Below are positions 1 through 8,512 of a DNA stretch of 64,000 nucleotides, in pieces. The stretch is taken from contig JADJHP010000003.1 in assembly GCA_016707525.1 (NCBI GenBank), positions 248,001 through 312,000 of the forward strand. The letters are read 5' to 3'. A program made the position numbers and the translations under genes. Positions within the stretch are counted from its first letter, which is position 1. Each line of letters begins with the position of its first letter. The notes under the pieces were generated by a model. The model was not told the DNA's origin. It made no database searches and worked only from the letters and a program-made list of their open reading frames with translations. This DNA is from Ignavibacteriota bacterium. GTDB lineage: Bacteria > Bacteroidota > Ignavibacteria > UBA10030 > UBA6906.

Positions 1-174
1 CTGATGTACGGGGGTGCACTGGTGATCGTCCGCAACCAGCCCGATCAGAGCACGCTGGTCATGCGTATCGAAGGAAGGATCGGCGAACGGATGCCGTTGA
101 ACCGCAGAGCACTGAACCAGAACCAGATCAATGGGATCCGGGCCTGGATCGGTGAAGGGGCATTGAACAACTAG
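1..174 (+). CDS. C-terminal end of a cytochrome-c-like (PSCyt1-type) protein, partial
   Basis: The reading frame enters from the left edge and ends at a TAG (172-174), giving the last 57 residues of a protein. The tail has a D-Q-S-T-L-V-M-R-I pattern, then R-M-P-L, then a Q-I-x-x-I-R-x-W-I-x-x-G-A-L-N-N ending. This matches the C-terminal part of c-type cytochrome-like domains in FCB and planctomycete proteins (P-S-x-L-xx-R-I...R-M-P...Q-I-xx-I-xx-W-I-xx-G-A). The haem CxxCH would lie upstream, outside the window, so haem binding cannot be confirmed. The gene converges on nadK and shares the palindromic CTAG with its stop codon. Confidence 0.6.
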   Translation: MMYGGALVIVRNQPDQSTLVMRIEGRIGERMPLNRRALNQNQINGIRAWIGEGALNN

Positions 175-1049
175 ACCCTCCGGGCGTCTGCTCCCCAGAA
201 CAGCTTCGCCCGCAACACTTCGAAGTACGACCTATCCATCCGCTTCACCAGTCTCACGGGGAACGGTGCCTTACTGATCTCCACTTCCACCGGCGCGGTC
301 AAGAGCCCCTCTTCCTGGCCGTCGGAGGAGAGCAACACTTCCGTGCTCATCGATTCCACGACGATGCGTATCCTGCTCGTATCCGGCACAAGGATCGGCC
401 TGCCACTCAGGGTGTGCGGGGCGATGGGCGTGATGCCGATGACGTTACACGTCGGGATCACGATGGGGCCATTATTGGACAGGGCATAGCCCGTTGAGCC
501 GGTCGGGGTCGAGACGATGAGACCATCGCCGCGGTAGGTCACCGCAAACGCGCCGTCGATGTGCGTGTGCACATCGATGAGGCGCGACGACCGCGCTTTG
601 TCCACCACGATATCGTTCACGGCATGCGTCACGGCGCCCGGCACAGCCGGCACCCGTGCTTCGAGGACCAGCCGTTCCTGGATCACGTACCGCCCGGCAA
701 GCAGGTCGTCCGTCACCGCCGGGAGCTCTTCCGGCGAGAGTTCCGCAAGGAACCCCAGCTTGCCGAGGTTCACGCCAAGGATCGGGGTCGCCCGCGCACC
801 CACCGCGCGTGCCGCGGAGAGGATCGTGCCGTCACCGCCGAACGCGATGAGGAGTTCCCCCTCTTCGACACATTGCTGCAACGAACGACGGTGTGCGCCG
901 GCAATGCGGCGCCCCGCGGCATCCAGCAGGTCAGCGACCCGTTCGTCGATGACGAACGAAGCGGACGATCGTTCCAAACGCTCCAGGAGAACTCCCACCG
1001 CATCCGGAACACCCCGCTTGTCGAGGTTGCCGATGATGGCGAGTTTCAT
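171..1049 (-). CDS. nadK: NAD kinase
   Basis: 292 residues, a normal length. It phosphorylates NAD to NADP in the cytoplasm. The family signatures are visible: GGDGT near residue 71 (nucleotide binding, catalytic Asp), NDIVV near 144, and TPTGSTGY near 181 (usually TPTGSTAY), followed by S-N-N-G-P-I-V. The start ATG overlaps the stop of the upstream DUF1844 gene (ATGA), so the two are probably translationally coupled at the end of the glycosyltransferase/MsbA operon. The stop codon shares CTAG (171-174) with the convergent cytochrome-like gene. Identification is secure. Confidence 0.96.
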   Translation of the reverse strand: MKLAIIGNLDKRGVPDAVGVLLERLERSSASFVIDERVADLLDAAGRRIAGAHRRSLQQCVEEGELLIAFGGDGTILSAARAVGARATPILGVNLGKLGFLAELSPEELPAVTDDLLAGRYVIQERLVLEARVPAVPGAVTHAVNDIVVDKARSSRLIDVHTHIDGAFAVTYRGDGLIVSTPTGSTGYALSNNGPIVIPTCNVIGITPIAPHTLSGRPILVPDTSRIRIVVESMSTEVLLSSDGQEEGLLTAPVEVEISKAPFPVRLVKRMDRSYFEVLRAKLFWGADARRV

Positions 1050-1309
1050 GATCTCGTTTCCTCTTCATATGCCTCACGGAGTTCCGCGAGCACCTGATCG
1101 ATCAGGGCCTCTTCCTGCGAGGAGAGATTCCCCATCGTCTTCGACCGGAGCATCGCGATCAGGTCGACCGTGCTGGAGGCCGCAGCAAGGTCCCTGGCCA
1201 CCACGTTGGTCGCCGGATTGACCGTTCTGCCGAGCTGTTGCATCCCGACCGAGTGCAGCATGATGATGAGCTGCGAGAACAACAGGCCGAATTTCTGTGC
1301 TTCGTCCAT
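1046..1309 (-). CDS. DUF1844 family small protein
   Basis: 87 residues from an ATG at 1309, preceded by a strong GGGAGG five bases upstream. A TTG three bases earlier is possible but would sit inside the spacing. The helical sequence contains M-L-H-S-x-x-M-Q-Q-L-G, N-P-A-T and a later K-T-x-G-N-L-S-x-x-E-E pattern, the hallmarks of DUF1844. This is a cytosolic family of unknown function common in Bacteroidota, Acidobacteria and deltaproteobacteria. It overlaps nadK downstream, and its start overlaps the stop of the glycosyltransferase gene upstream. Confidence 0.85.
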   Translation of the reverse strand: MDEAQKFGLLFSQLIIMLHSVGMQQLGRTVNPATNVVARDLAAASSTVDLIAMLRSKTMGNLSSQEEALIDQVLAELREAYEEETRS

Positions 1310-2076
1310 CAAGACCTCCCTTGCCCCCGTTCGCGTGTGAGTTCCCAGAGCTTGGCGTATTTCGTGAAGACATAGGCGGACGACAGCACCGCAAGAATGA
1401 ACCCTTCCAACCCGTCCAGCATCCCGAGGCGGAGGATGTACATCTTGAAGAACTGGAAGGCCGGACGAACGGTCAGGTCCCCCATGCCGCTCTTCCTGCC
1501 CGCCGCCACCATATCCTGCGCCGCCAGCGTGGTGTAGGTGTTGAACTTCTGCATGTAGTGCGCAAGGTCCGGGTCCGTGAGATGCAGCAGGTCATGCTTC
1601 GTGTGCGCGACCGTCCCTTCGAGGCGCAACTGCTCGTGCACACGGGATTCGCTGAAGGTCCCTTTGCCACGGCGGAACAGGCGTGTGACGCGCCCCGGAT
1701 ACCAGCCGCTGTGCCGGATCCACCGGCCGAGAAAATACGCCCGGCGTGCGATCGAGTACCCATCGATCCCGGCCGGATCATCGCGCAGGATCTGCTGGAT
1801 CTCGGCCGCCAGTTCCGGGGTCACCCGCTCATCCGCATCCAGCCACAGGATCCACTCCCCCGTCGCCTTCTCCAGGGCGAAGTTGCGGGCGGCGCCATAC
1901 CCCCTCCATTCGATCTCATGCACGCGCGCAGAGAAAGCCCGGGCGCGGTCGATGGTATCGTCCGTGCTTCCGGAATCGATCACGAGGATCTCATCCGCCC
2001 AGCGGACGCTCTCCAGACACGGCCCGATATTCCGGGCCTCGTTGAGGGTGAGTGTGATGACCGTGACCCTGCTCAT
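1309..2076 (-). CDS. Family 2 glycosyltransferase (WaaE/KdtX-like)
   Basis: 255 residues, GT-A fold. The N-terminus T-L-N-E-A-x-N-I and the D-S-G-S-T-D-D-T nucleotide-sugar motif are typical of GT2. W-L-D-A-D-E near residue 95 is the metal-binding DxD-like site. The C-terminal half, with W-Y-P-G-x-x-x-R-L-F and a hydrophobic tail, resembles LPS-core beta-1,4-glucosyltransferases (WaaE/LgtF). It probably acts at the cytoplasmic face of the inner membrane in LPS or exopolysaccharide synthesis. It overlaps neighbours on both sides, in one unit with an O-antigen ligase-like gene and an MsbA-type flippase. The acceptor cannot be told from sequence. Confidence 0.88.
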   Translation of the reverse strand: MSRVTVITLTLNEARNIGPCLESVRWADEILVIDSGSTDDTIDRARAFSARVHEIEWRGYGAARNFALEKATGEWILWLDADERVTPELAAEIQQILRDDPAGIDGYSIARRAYFLGRWIRHSGWYPGRVTRLFRRGKGTFSESRVHEQLRLEGTVAHTKHDLLHLTDPDLAHYMQKFNTYTTLAAQDMVAAGRKSGMGDLTVRPAFQFFKMYILRLGMLDGLEGFILAVLSSAYVFTKYAKLWELTRERGQGRS

Positions 2077-3251
2077 CAGGCCTCTCCTCCTGTCCCTGCA
2101 CCCGGCCCGGTACCGTTCAACCGTCCGGCAACAAGAGAAAGCGCCACCGAGATCCAGAAGAGGATCACCACTTCCTGGTCACCGAAACTCCATTCCGTCA
2201 GGCCCATCACGTGAAATCCGACGAACACACCAAGGGCACCCAGGGCGATCGAACCGCGGAACCAGTCGCTCCGGGCTTCACGATAGATCTTCCATTCCGT
2301 GATGCCGATCCGGACGAACAGAGCGTACAGCGCGATGAACCCGACAGCCCCGAGCGTCACGAGCACCTGCAGCGGTACATTGTGCAGATGGCCATGGTGT
2401 TCCGGGTTACGGACCGTGGTATACTGGTCGTAGAGTTCGCGCAGGTCGATGTCTCCCACCCCCACGACAGGATAGTGCTGGAAGATCGTCCACCCCGTCT
2501 GCCACAGGGCAATGCGCGTGGCATTCTCGGGGTGTGCCGGATCCACGATACTGGCCAGCCGCTGTTGGACGTACGGCGGCGCGAACAGGATGATGAGGAC
2601 CACGATCAGCACCAGAGGAATCAGGAGCCAGCGGTTGCGCACAACGGCCATGAACAATGCCCCCGCGATCACTGCGAGATACGCACCGCGGGTCACGGTG
2701 GCATACAGGGCGATACCCAGGGGGACGAGGGCGGCAAGGCTGATCATGCGTATCTTGCGGGGCGTCCCCGGAAAGATGGCAAAGGGAAGGACCATCAGGA
2801 GCGTGATCATCATCAGCTCCGATGTTGTCATATAGAACTGGAAGATCCCCAGACGGACAACATCTTCGAAGAGGAGCTTCCCGAGTCCAATGAGCGCCAC
2901 GAGCGTCGCACTCCCCGTGAGCACTACGAAAAACCGGCGGAGGTCCCGTACGGACGTGATATTGGCAACAATGGCGTAAACGATCGCGATAAGCAGCAAC
3001 CGCTTCGAAAAAAGGAGCGACTGCGGGCGGTTCACCGAGAACGCCGTCGACACAAGTTCGGCAAGGACATAGGCGAGGAAGAACAGATCGTACGGCGTTG
3101 CCGGGGCCAACCAGCGGCGCTCGCCGATCATCACGCCGGCCCACGACAGCGCAAGCAGGCCGAGGGACAGCGAGTTCACCGCGATCGAGAAGTAGCAGGA
3201 CGCGGCGAAGATGAGCAGGGAGCCGGTGACCATGTACCGGAGAACGCGCAT
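2076..3251 (-). CDS. O-antigen ligase/polymerase family membrane protein (Wzy_C)
   Basis: 391 residues with about ten to twelve hydrophobic segments. A large polar loop between late membrane helices contains G-V-G and a later H-x-H-N motif (H-G-H-L-H-N near 295), the signature of the Wzy_C/WaaL family. WaaL ligases transfer undecaprenyl-linked glycans to lipid A-core on the periplasmic side; related members polymerise glycans or glycosylate pilin. Position between two GT2 genes and msbA supports a cell-envelope glycan role. Ligase and polymerase cannot be separated from sequence alone. Confidence 0.82.
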   Translation of the reverse strand: MRVLRYMVTGSLLIFAASCYFSIAVNSLSLGLLALSWAGVMIGERRWLAPATPYDLFFLAYVLAELVSTAFSVNRPQSLLFSKRLLLIAIVYAIVANITSVRDLRRFFVVLTGSATLVALIGLGKLLFEDVVRLGIFQFYMTTSELMMITLLMVLPFAIFPGTPRKIRMISLAALVPLGIALYATVTRGAYLAVIAGALFMAVVRNRWLLIPLVLIVVLIILFAPPYVQQRLASIVDPAHPENATRIALWQTGWTIFQHYPVVGVGDIDLRELYDQYTTVRNPEHHGHLHNVPLQVLVTLGAVGFIALYALFVRIGITEWKIYREARSDWFRGSIALGALGVFVGFHVMGLTEWSFGDQEVVILFWISVALSLVAGRLNGTGPGAGTGGEA

Positions 3252-3253
3252 CG

Positions 3254-5104
3254 TTAGATCCTGAATTGCATATCGAACAGCTTCTTGTACAATCCGTCCT
3301 TTTTCTTGACGAGATCGGCGTGGCGCCCGCTTTCGACGATCCGCCCGGCCTCGACCACAATGATGCGGTCGGCATGCTGCACCGTGGACAGGCGGTGCGC
3401 GATGACGATCGATGTGCGTCCGCTCATGAGGCGTTCGATCGCCTCCTGGACGAGGATCTCCGACTCGGTGTCGAGCGCCGAGGTCGCCTCGTCAAGGATA
3501 AGGATCGGCGGGTTCTTCAGAATGGCACGGGCCAGCGCCAGCCTCTGACGTTCGCCCCCGGAGATCTTCACGCCGCGCTCGCCGATGCGCGATTCGTAGC
3601 CGTTCGGCATCTGGCTGATGAATGCATGGGCATTGGCGGCCTTCGCCGCGGCAATGATCCGCTCCAGCGGACAATCATCCAGCCCGTACGCGATGTTGTT
3701 TCGCACCGTATCATTGAACAGGATCGTCTCCTGGGTCACGATGCCGATATGCTCGCGCAGCGCACTGACCTGGATCTGGCGCAGGTCGATCCCGTCGATC
3801 TCGATCCCGCCTGCGATGGGGTCGTAGAAGCGGGGGACAAGGTCCACGATCGTGGACTTCCCCGCGCCGCTGGGACCGACGATCGCCACGACCTCACCCT
3901 TCTTGATCGTGAACGAGATGTCCGCAAGGACCGGATCGCCTTCGACATAGTGGAATGCGACCTTCTTGAACTCGATGGCATCCCTGAAGCCGTCCAGCTG
4001 CACCGGTACGGGGGGATCCTTGATGCCCGGCTCGGTGTCCAGGATCTCGAATACGCGCTTCCCTGCCGCCGTGGCTTCCTGGATGCGGTTATTCACCCCG
4101 CTGAGTTCCTTGATCGGCGGCATGAGCTGGAAGATGGCGAAGAGAAAACCGAGAAACTCACTGGCCTTCAGAGCCTCATGCTGGAGCACCTGCATACCGC
4201 CGTACCAGATGATCACGGCACCGGCCGCGGCGCTGAGAAATTCTGTGCTGGGCGATGCCAGGTTGCGGATGCGGGTGACCCGCAGGATCGTGTCGAGGTA
4301 CCCCTGCCCTTCCGCGGCGAACTTCCGGTTCTCGAACCCTTCCATCCCGAATGCCTTCACCACCTTCACGCCCGAGATGGTCTCATGAAGCACGGAGGTA
4401 AGATCGGCGATGCGTTCCTGGACCAGCCCCGACTCCCGATGCACCCGCTTGCCAATGCCGGCGATGACGGCCACGGCGAGCGGGAACACGACGAACGCGA
4501 TGAGCGTCAACTTCCAGCTGATGAGCAGCGTGATGGTCAGGTAGACCATGATGAGCATCGGTTCCTTGATCAGCGTCTGGAACGTCGCGGAGATGCCCGT
4601 ATTGATCACCGGCACATCGTTCATGATGCGTGAGATCAGATTGCCGGTCCGTTCGTTCGAGAAGTACGCGAGCGGCAGCGCGTGAATATGCCGGTACAGC
4701 TCATTCCGGAGGTCGCGGATCAATCCCTGCTCCACCGCCATCATCAGATTGGATTGCAGGTAACTGAAGACGTTCCGGAAGAGGAACGCCACGACCACCA
4801 CGATACAGATGTTGAACAGCGACTCGGCAGGGGTATCGCGAAAGACCATCTGCTGGAATCCATGCGCGATCCAGTCCTTCATGTTCGTCAACCATCCCGG
4901 GATCAGCGAAACCGCCGGAGCCGCCACGGACGGCGCCGCCTTCACGGCCGCATCCGGCTTGAAGAACAGGGTCTCCAGCAGGGGGATGATGAGGTAGATG
5001 GACATGCCGCTGAAGATCGAGAACATGATCGAGCATGCCATGGAGGCGGCCAGTTTGTACCAGTACGGCCGGAGGTACCGGAGGACCCGGCGATAGATCA
5101 TCAT
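3254..5104 (-). CDS. msbA: ABC transporter, MsbA-type lipid A/glycolipid flippase (membrane plus ATPase)
   Basis: 616 residues: a six-helix ABC membrane domain (about 10-340) fused to an ATPase domain (about 370-610). Seen directly are Walker A GPSGAGKST, the signature S-G-G-E-R-Q-R, Walker B I-L-I-L-D-E-A-T-S-A-L-D and the H-loop I-A-H-R-L-S-T-V. The arrangement is that of lipid A exporters and related half-transporters that act as homodimers. An Ala/Pro-rich insertion of roughly 30 residues after the second helix lengthens it relative to E. coli MsbA (about 580). Its start overlaps the stop of the upstream GT2 (ATGA). LPS-gene context supports a lipid-linked glycan substrate, although a generic multidrug half-transporter is possible. 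Confidence 0.85.
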   Translation of the reverse strand: MMIYRRVLRYLRPYWYKLAASMACSIMFSIFSGMSIYLIIPLLETLFFKPDAAVKAAPSVAAPAVSLIPGWLTNMKDWIAHGFQQMVFRDTPAESLFNICIVVVVAFLFRNVFSYLQSNLMMAVEQGLIRDLRNELYRHIHALPLAYFSNERTGNLISRIMNDVPVINTGISATFQTLIKEPMLIMVYLTITLLISWKLTLIAFVVFPLAVAVIAGIGKRVHRESGLVQERIADLTSVLHETISGVKVVKAFGMEGFENRKFAAEGQGYLDTILRVTRIRNLASPSTEFLSAAAGAVIIWYGGMQVLQHEALKASEFLGFLFAIFQLMPPIKELSGVNNRIQEATAAGKRVFEILDTEPGIKDPPVPVQLDGFRDAIEFKKVAFHYVEGDPVLADISFTIKKGEVVAIVGPSGAGKSTIVDLVPRFYDPIAGGIEIDGIDLRQIQVSALREHIGIVTQETILFNDTVRNNIAYGLDDCPLERIIAAAKAANAHAFISQMPNGYESRIGERGVKISGGERQRLALARAILKNPPILILDEATSALDTESEILVQEAIERLMSGRTSIVIAHRLSTVQHADRIIVVEAGRIVESGRHADLVKKKDGLYKKLFDMQFRI

Positions 5105-5925
5105 GCGTTTTTCTTCTTGAGAACGTTGAGTTCAGCATTGGTCGTCGGCGGCAGAAGCCCGCTGCCGTCCCGCTGGCGCATCCGGTATTCCCAGAGCTTC
5201 GCATAGAGCAGCATCGCGTAATTCGCATCCAGCAGCGCCAGGACGAAGCCGTGAAAGCCGTCCTTATATCCCTTCCGTGAGAGGAACATGCGGAGGAAGT
5301 GCGAGAGCGGACTCAGGAGCACCTTGTGCCAGGGCACTTCGACCTGCGCATTGTCCTTCAACTTGTTGGACACGTGCAGGGAGGTGTACTCGTTCATCTT
5401 CTCCACGTATGCGTAGATCGTCTCATACGTGTGATGGTAGAGATACCCCTTCAACGCACCCTTCTTCCCCTTCGTGTTGAACCCGCCATGGATCTCCTGG
5501 TGCTCGGGATAATAGCTGTCCCGCCGGAAGAACCGGAACTGCACATCCGGGAACCACCCGCCGTGTTCGATCCATTGCCCGAATGCCTTCGGCTTGCGGA
5601 TGAACGTGTACCCGGCGCAGTCCGTCCCGTGCCGCAGCACCTGTTCCACCTCGGCACGCAGCTCGGGCGAGATCTCCTCGTCGGCATCGATGACGAAGAT
5701 CCAGTCACCCGTTGCGTAGCCGATCCCCCGCTCCACCTGCTTGCTGGTGCCGGGATACTCGTGCTGGTAGATCTTCGTGGTGTACTTCTTCGTCAGCTCG
5801 AGGGTCCTGTCCGTGCTGAACGAATCCACCACAACGATCTCGTCCGCCCAGCTCATGGACCCCAGGCACCGATCGATGTTGCGCTCCTCATTGTAGGTCA
5901 CGAGGACGACCGAGAGTCGTTCCAT
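5101..5925 (-). CDS. Family 2 glycosyltransferase
   Basis: 274 residues. The N-terminal V-T-Y-N-E-E-R-N-I and V-D-S-F-S-T-D-R-T motifs and F-V-I-D-A-D-E-E-I-S near residue 80 identify a GT2 enzyme. It resembles the other GT2 in this operon at its domain boundaries, with a W-F-P-D-x-Q-x-R-F-F segment and a similar C-terminal A-L-L-D-A-N-Y-A-M-L-L-Y-A-K-L-W-E, so the two look like distant paralogues that modify the same glycan. It lies directly upstream of the flippase (four-base overlap) and a few bases after leuS. Sugar donor and acceptor are unknown. Confidence 0.88.
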   Translation of the reverse strand: MERLSVVLVTYNEERNIDRCLGSMSWADEIVVVDSFSTDRTLELTKKYTTKIYQHEYPGTSKQVERGIGYATGDWIFVIDADEEISPELRAEVEQVLRHGTDCAGYTFIRKPKAFGQWIEHGGWFPDVQFRFFRRDSYYPEHQEIHGGFNTKGKKGALKGYLYHHTYETIYAYVEKMNEYTSLHVSNKLKDNAQVEVPWHKVLLSPLSHFLRMFLSRKGYKDGFHGFVLALLDANYAMLLYAKLWEYRMRQRDGSGLLPPTTNAELNVLKKKNA

Positions 5926-5929
5926 GGGA

Positions 5930-8512
5930 TCACCGCACCACGATGTTGACGAGTTTATTCTTCACGATGATGACACGCACCACCTGTTTCCCTTCGATGT
6001 TCCGCTTCACGACATCGTCCGCCAGGGCAGCCGCCTGCAGGGCGGCATCGTCCATTGCGACCGCGGCCTCCATCTTGGAACGGACCTTTCCGTTCACCTG
6101 GAGCACGATCTCCACGGTGGTGGTGGCGATCTTTGCGGGATCGAACACCGGCCAGGGCTCGTGGGAGAGGCTGGAGGTGTGACCGAACCGCGACCAGAGT
6201 TCTTCGGCCAGGTGCGGGGCGAACGGCGCGACCAGCAGGATGAACTGATCCAGCATGGCACGGGGGCGTTGCTCTTCCTTCATCATGTCGTTCACGAAGA
6301 TCATCAACTGCGAGATCGCCGTGTTGAACCGGAGCCCCTCGATATCCTCGCCCACCTTGCGAATGGTCGTGTGGAACACGCGCTCGAGCTCGGGGGACGG
6401 CTGGACCTGTGTGATCCGGGCATCGATCGCATCCTCGTCATCGACGAACAGACGCCACACACGGTTGAGGAAGCGGAACACCCCTTCCACGCCGTTGGTG
6501 CTCCAGGGCTTCATCTCCTCCAGCGGCCCCATGAACATCTCGAACAGGCGCATGGCATCGGCGCCGTACCGGAGCACCACGTCATCCGGATTCACGACGT
6601 TGCCGCGCGACTTCGACATCTTGCGGTTATCCTCACCGAGGATGATCCCCTGGTGGCGGAGCTTCATGAACGGCTCCGCGGTGCTCACGTGGCCGAGATC
6701 GTACAGTACCTTGTGCCAGAAACGCGCATACATCAGGTGCAGGACCGCGTGCTCGGACCCGCCGACGTAGAGGTCCACGGGCATCCAGTACTTTTCCAGT
6801 TCCGGGTCACAGAATACCGTGTCATTCTCCGGATCGATGAACCGGAGGTAGTACCAGCACGACCCTGCCCATTGAGGCATGGTGTTCGTCTCACGGCGGC
6901 CTTCGAGGCCGGTCTCCGTGTCGACCACCTGCACCCAATCGGTCGCAAGCGCCAGAGGCGACTCGGTGGTCCCGCTGGGCTGGAACTTCTTCAGATCGGG
7001 GAGCAACAGCGGCAGTGCGCTCTCGGGCACGGCCTTCATCGACCCATCGGACAGATGGATGATGGGGATCGGTTCGCCCCAGTAGCGCTGGCGCGAGAAG
7101 AGCCAGTCGCGGAGCTTGAACTGCACCACCCCCTTGCCGATACCCGTCTGGACGAGCCACGAGATCATCTTCGACTTGGCTTCGGCCGTCCCGAGTCCAT
7201 TCAAGGAGATCTCGGCGTTGGCGGAATTCACGGCATTCCCGTCTGCGGTGTGCGATCCCGTCTGCACATCGGCCCCGCCGGTCACGACCTCGATGATCGG
7301 CAGCGCGTACTTCTTCGCGAAGGCATGATCGCGCTCGTCGTGTGCCGGTACCGCCATGATGGCGCCGGTGCCGTACCCCATGAGGACATAGTCCGCGATC
7401 CAGACAGGGATCTGCGTGCGCGTCGCGGGGTTGGTCACGAACCCGCCGGTGAACACGCCGGTCTTGTCCTGTTCGATGTCGCGGTCACGCTCGCTCTTCC
7501 GTTTCGCCTGCTCGCGATACCCTTCTACCGCAGCCTTCTGTGCAGCCGTGGTCAGACGGTCCACGAGCGGGTGCTCGGGCGCAAGGACCATATACGTCGC
7601 CCCGAAGATGGTATCGGGGCGCGTCGTGAACACGCGCATGGAACCTTCCACACCAACGAGTGGGAAGTCCACCTCCGCACCTTCCGACCTGCCGATCCAA
7701 TTGCGCTGTTGTTCCAGAGTGCTGGAGGGCCAGTCGAGCGTGCCGGCATCGCGCAACAGGCGGTCGGCATACGCGGTGATGCGCATCATCCATTGCTTCA
7801 TGGGGCGCCGTTCGACCGTATACCCCTTCTCCACCCATTCGTCCACTTCTTCATTGGCGAGCACGGTACCGAGCCCTTCACACCAGTTCACCGGGATCTC
7901 GGCCACGTAGGCCAGCCGGTAGCGCGACAGCACGTCCTGCTGCTCTTTCCGCGACATCCCGTTCCACCGGGCGGCCGTGAAAGGCTCCTCGGCCGGCAGA
8001 ACAGCGGAACCGTTCTTCGCGAGCGCTGCTTCGAGTTCGCTGATCGGCCGGGCGGCATCCTTCTGCGGATCGTACCATGAGTTGTAGATCGTGAGGAAGA
8101 TCCACTGCGTCCACTTGTAATAGCCTGGCGCCGTCGTGTCCACTTCGCGGTCCCAATCGTAGCTCAAACCGAGCATTTTGATCTGCCGGCGAAAGGTATC
8201 GATGTTCCTCTCGGTGGTGATGCGCGGATGGATGTTCGTCTGCATCGCGTAACGCTCGGCAGGCAGGCCGAAGGCATCCCAGCCCATGGGATGCATCACA
8301 TGGAAGCCGCGCATCCGTTTGTAGCGGGTGAAGATATCAGTGGCGGTATACCCTTCGGGGTGGCCAACATGCAGGCCCGCACCGGAGGGATAGGGGTACA
8401 TGTCGAGGACGAACAGCTTGGGCTTCGTGGAGAGGGGTTCCGTGCGGAACGTCTTGTGATCGTCCCAGTACTGCTGCCACTTCTTTTCAATCGTGCTGAA
8501 CGGGTAAGGCAC
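5930..8512 (-). CDS. leuS: Leucyl-tRNA synthetase
   Basis: 860 residues from a GTG at 8512, with A-A-G-G-A eight or so bases upstream. The open frame extends to 8590, but the extra residues are not family-like and P-Y-P-F begins the normal N-terminus. Class I motifs are present: H-V-G-H-P-E-G (HIGH box) after Y-P-Y-P-S-G, and K-M-S-K-S-R-G-N (KMSKS), with the CP1 editing domain (A-T-Y-M-V-L-A-P-E-H, T-G-x-F-T-G) between them. The C-terminal anticodon-binding domain is complete. It charges tRNA-Leu in the cytoplasm. The start lies inside the end of the upstream recombinase-like gene, so the two are probably co-transcribed. Confidence 0.96.
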   Translation of the reverse strand: MPYPFSTIEKKWQQYWDDHKTFRTEPLSTKPKLFVLDMYPYPSGAGLHVGHPEGYTATDIFTRYKRMRGFHVMHPMGWDAFGLPAERYAMQTNIHPRITTERNIDTFRRQIKMLGLSYDWDREVDTTAPGYYKWTQWIFLTIYNSWYDPQKDAARPISELEAALAKNGSAVLPAEEPFTAARWNGMSRKEQQDVLSRYRLAYVAEIPVNWCEGLGTVLANEEVDEWVEKGYTVERRPMKQWMMRITAYADRLLRDAGTLDWPSSTLEQQRNWIGRSEGAEVDFPLVGVEGSMRVFTTRPDTIFGATYMVLAPEHPLVDRLTTAAQKAAVEGYREQAKRKSERDRDIEQDKTGVFTGGFVTNPATRTQIPVWIADYVLMGYGTGAIMAVPAHDERDHAFAKKYALPIIEVVTGGADVQTGSHTADGNAVNSANAEISLNGLGTAEAKSKMISWLVQTGIGKGVVQFKLRDWLFSRQRYWGEPIPIIHLSDGSMKAVPESALPLLLPDLKKFQPSGTTESPLALATDWVQVVDTETGLEGRRETNTMPQWAGSCWYYLRFIDPENDTVFCDPELEKYWMPVDLYVGGSEHAVLHLMYARFWHKVLYDLGHVSTAEPFMKLRHQGIILGEDNRKMSKSRGNVVNPDDVVLRYGADAMRLFEMFMGPLEEMKPWSTNGVEGVFRFLNRVWRLFVDDEDAIDARITQVQPSPELERVFHTTIRKVGEDIEGLRFNTAISQLMIFVNDMMKEEQRPRAMLDQFILLVAPFAPHLAEELWSRFGHTSSLSHEPWPVFDPAKIATTTVEIVLQVNGKVRSKMEAAVAMDDAALQAAALADDVVKRNIEGKQVVRVIIVKNKLVNIVVR

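Noticed and set aside
5924..8080. 718-residue open frame on the plus strand
   Set aside because: It lies wholly antisense to leuS, is rich in His/Arg/Asp/Gly as expected of a reversed G+C-rich codon pattern, and shows no domain.
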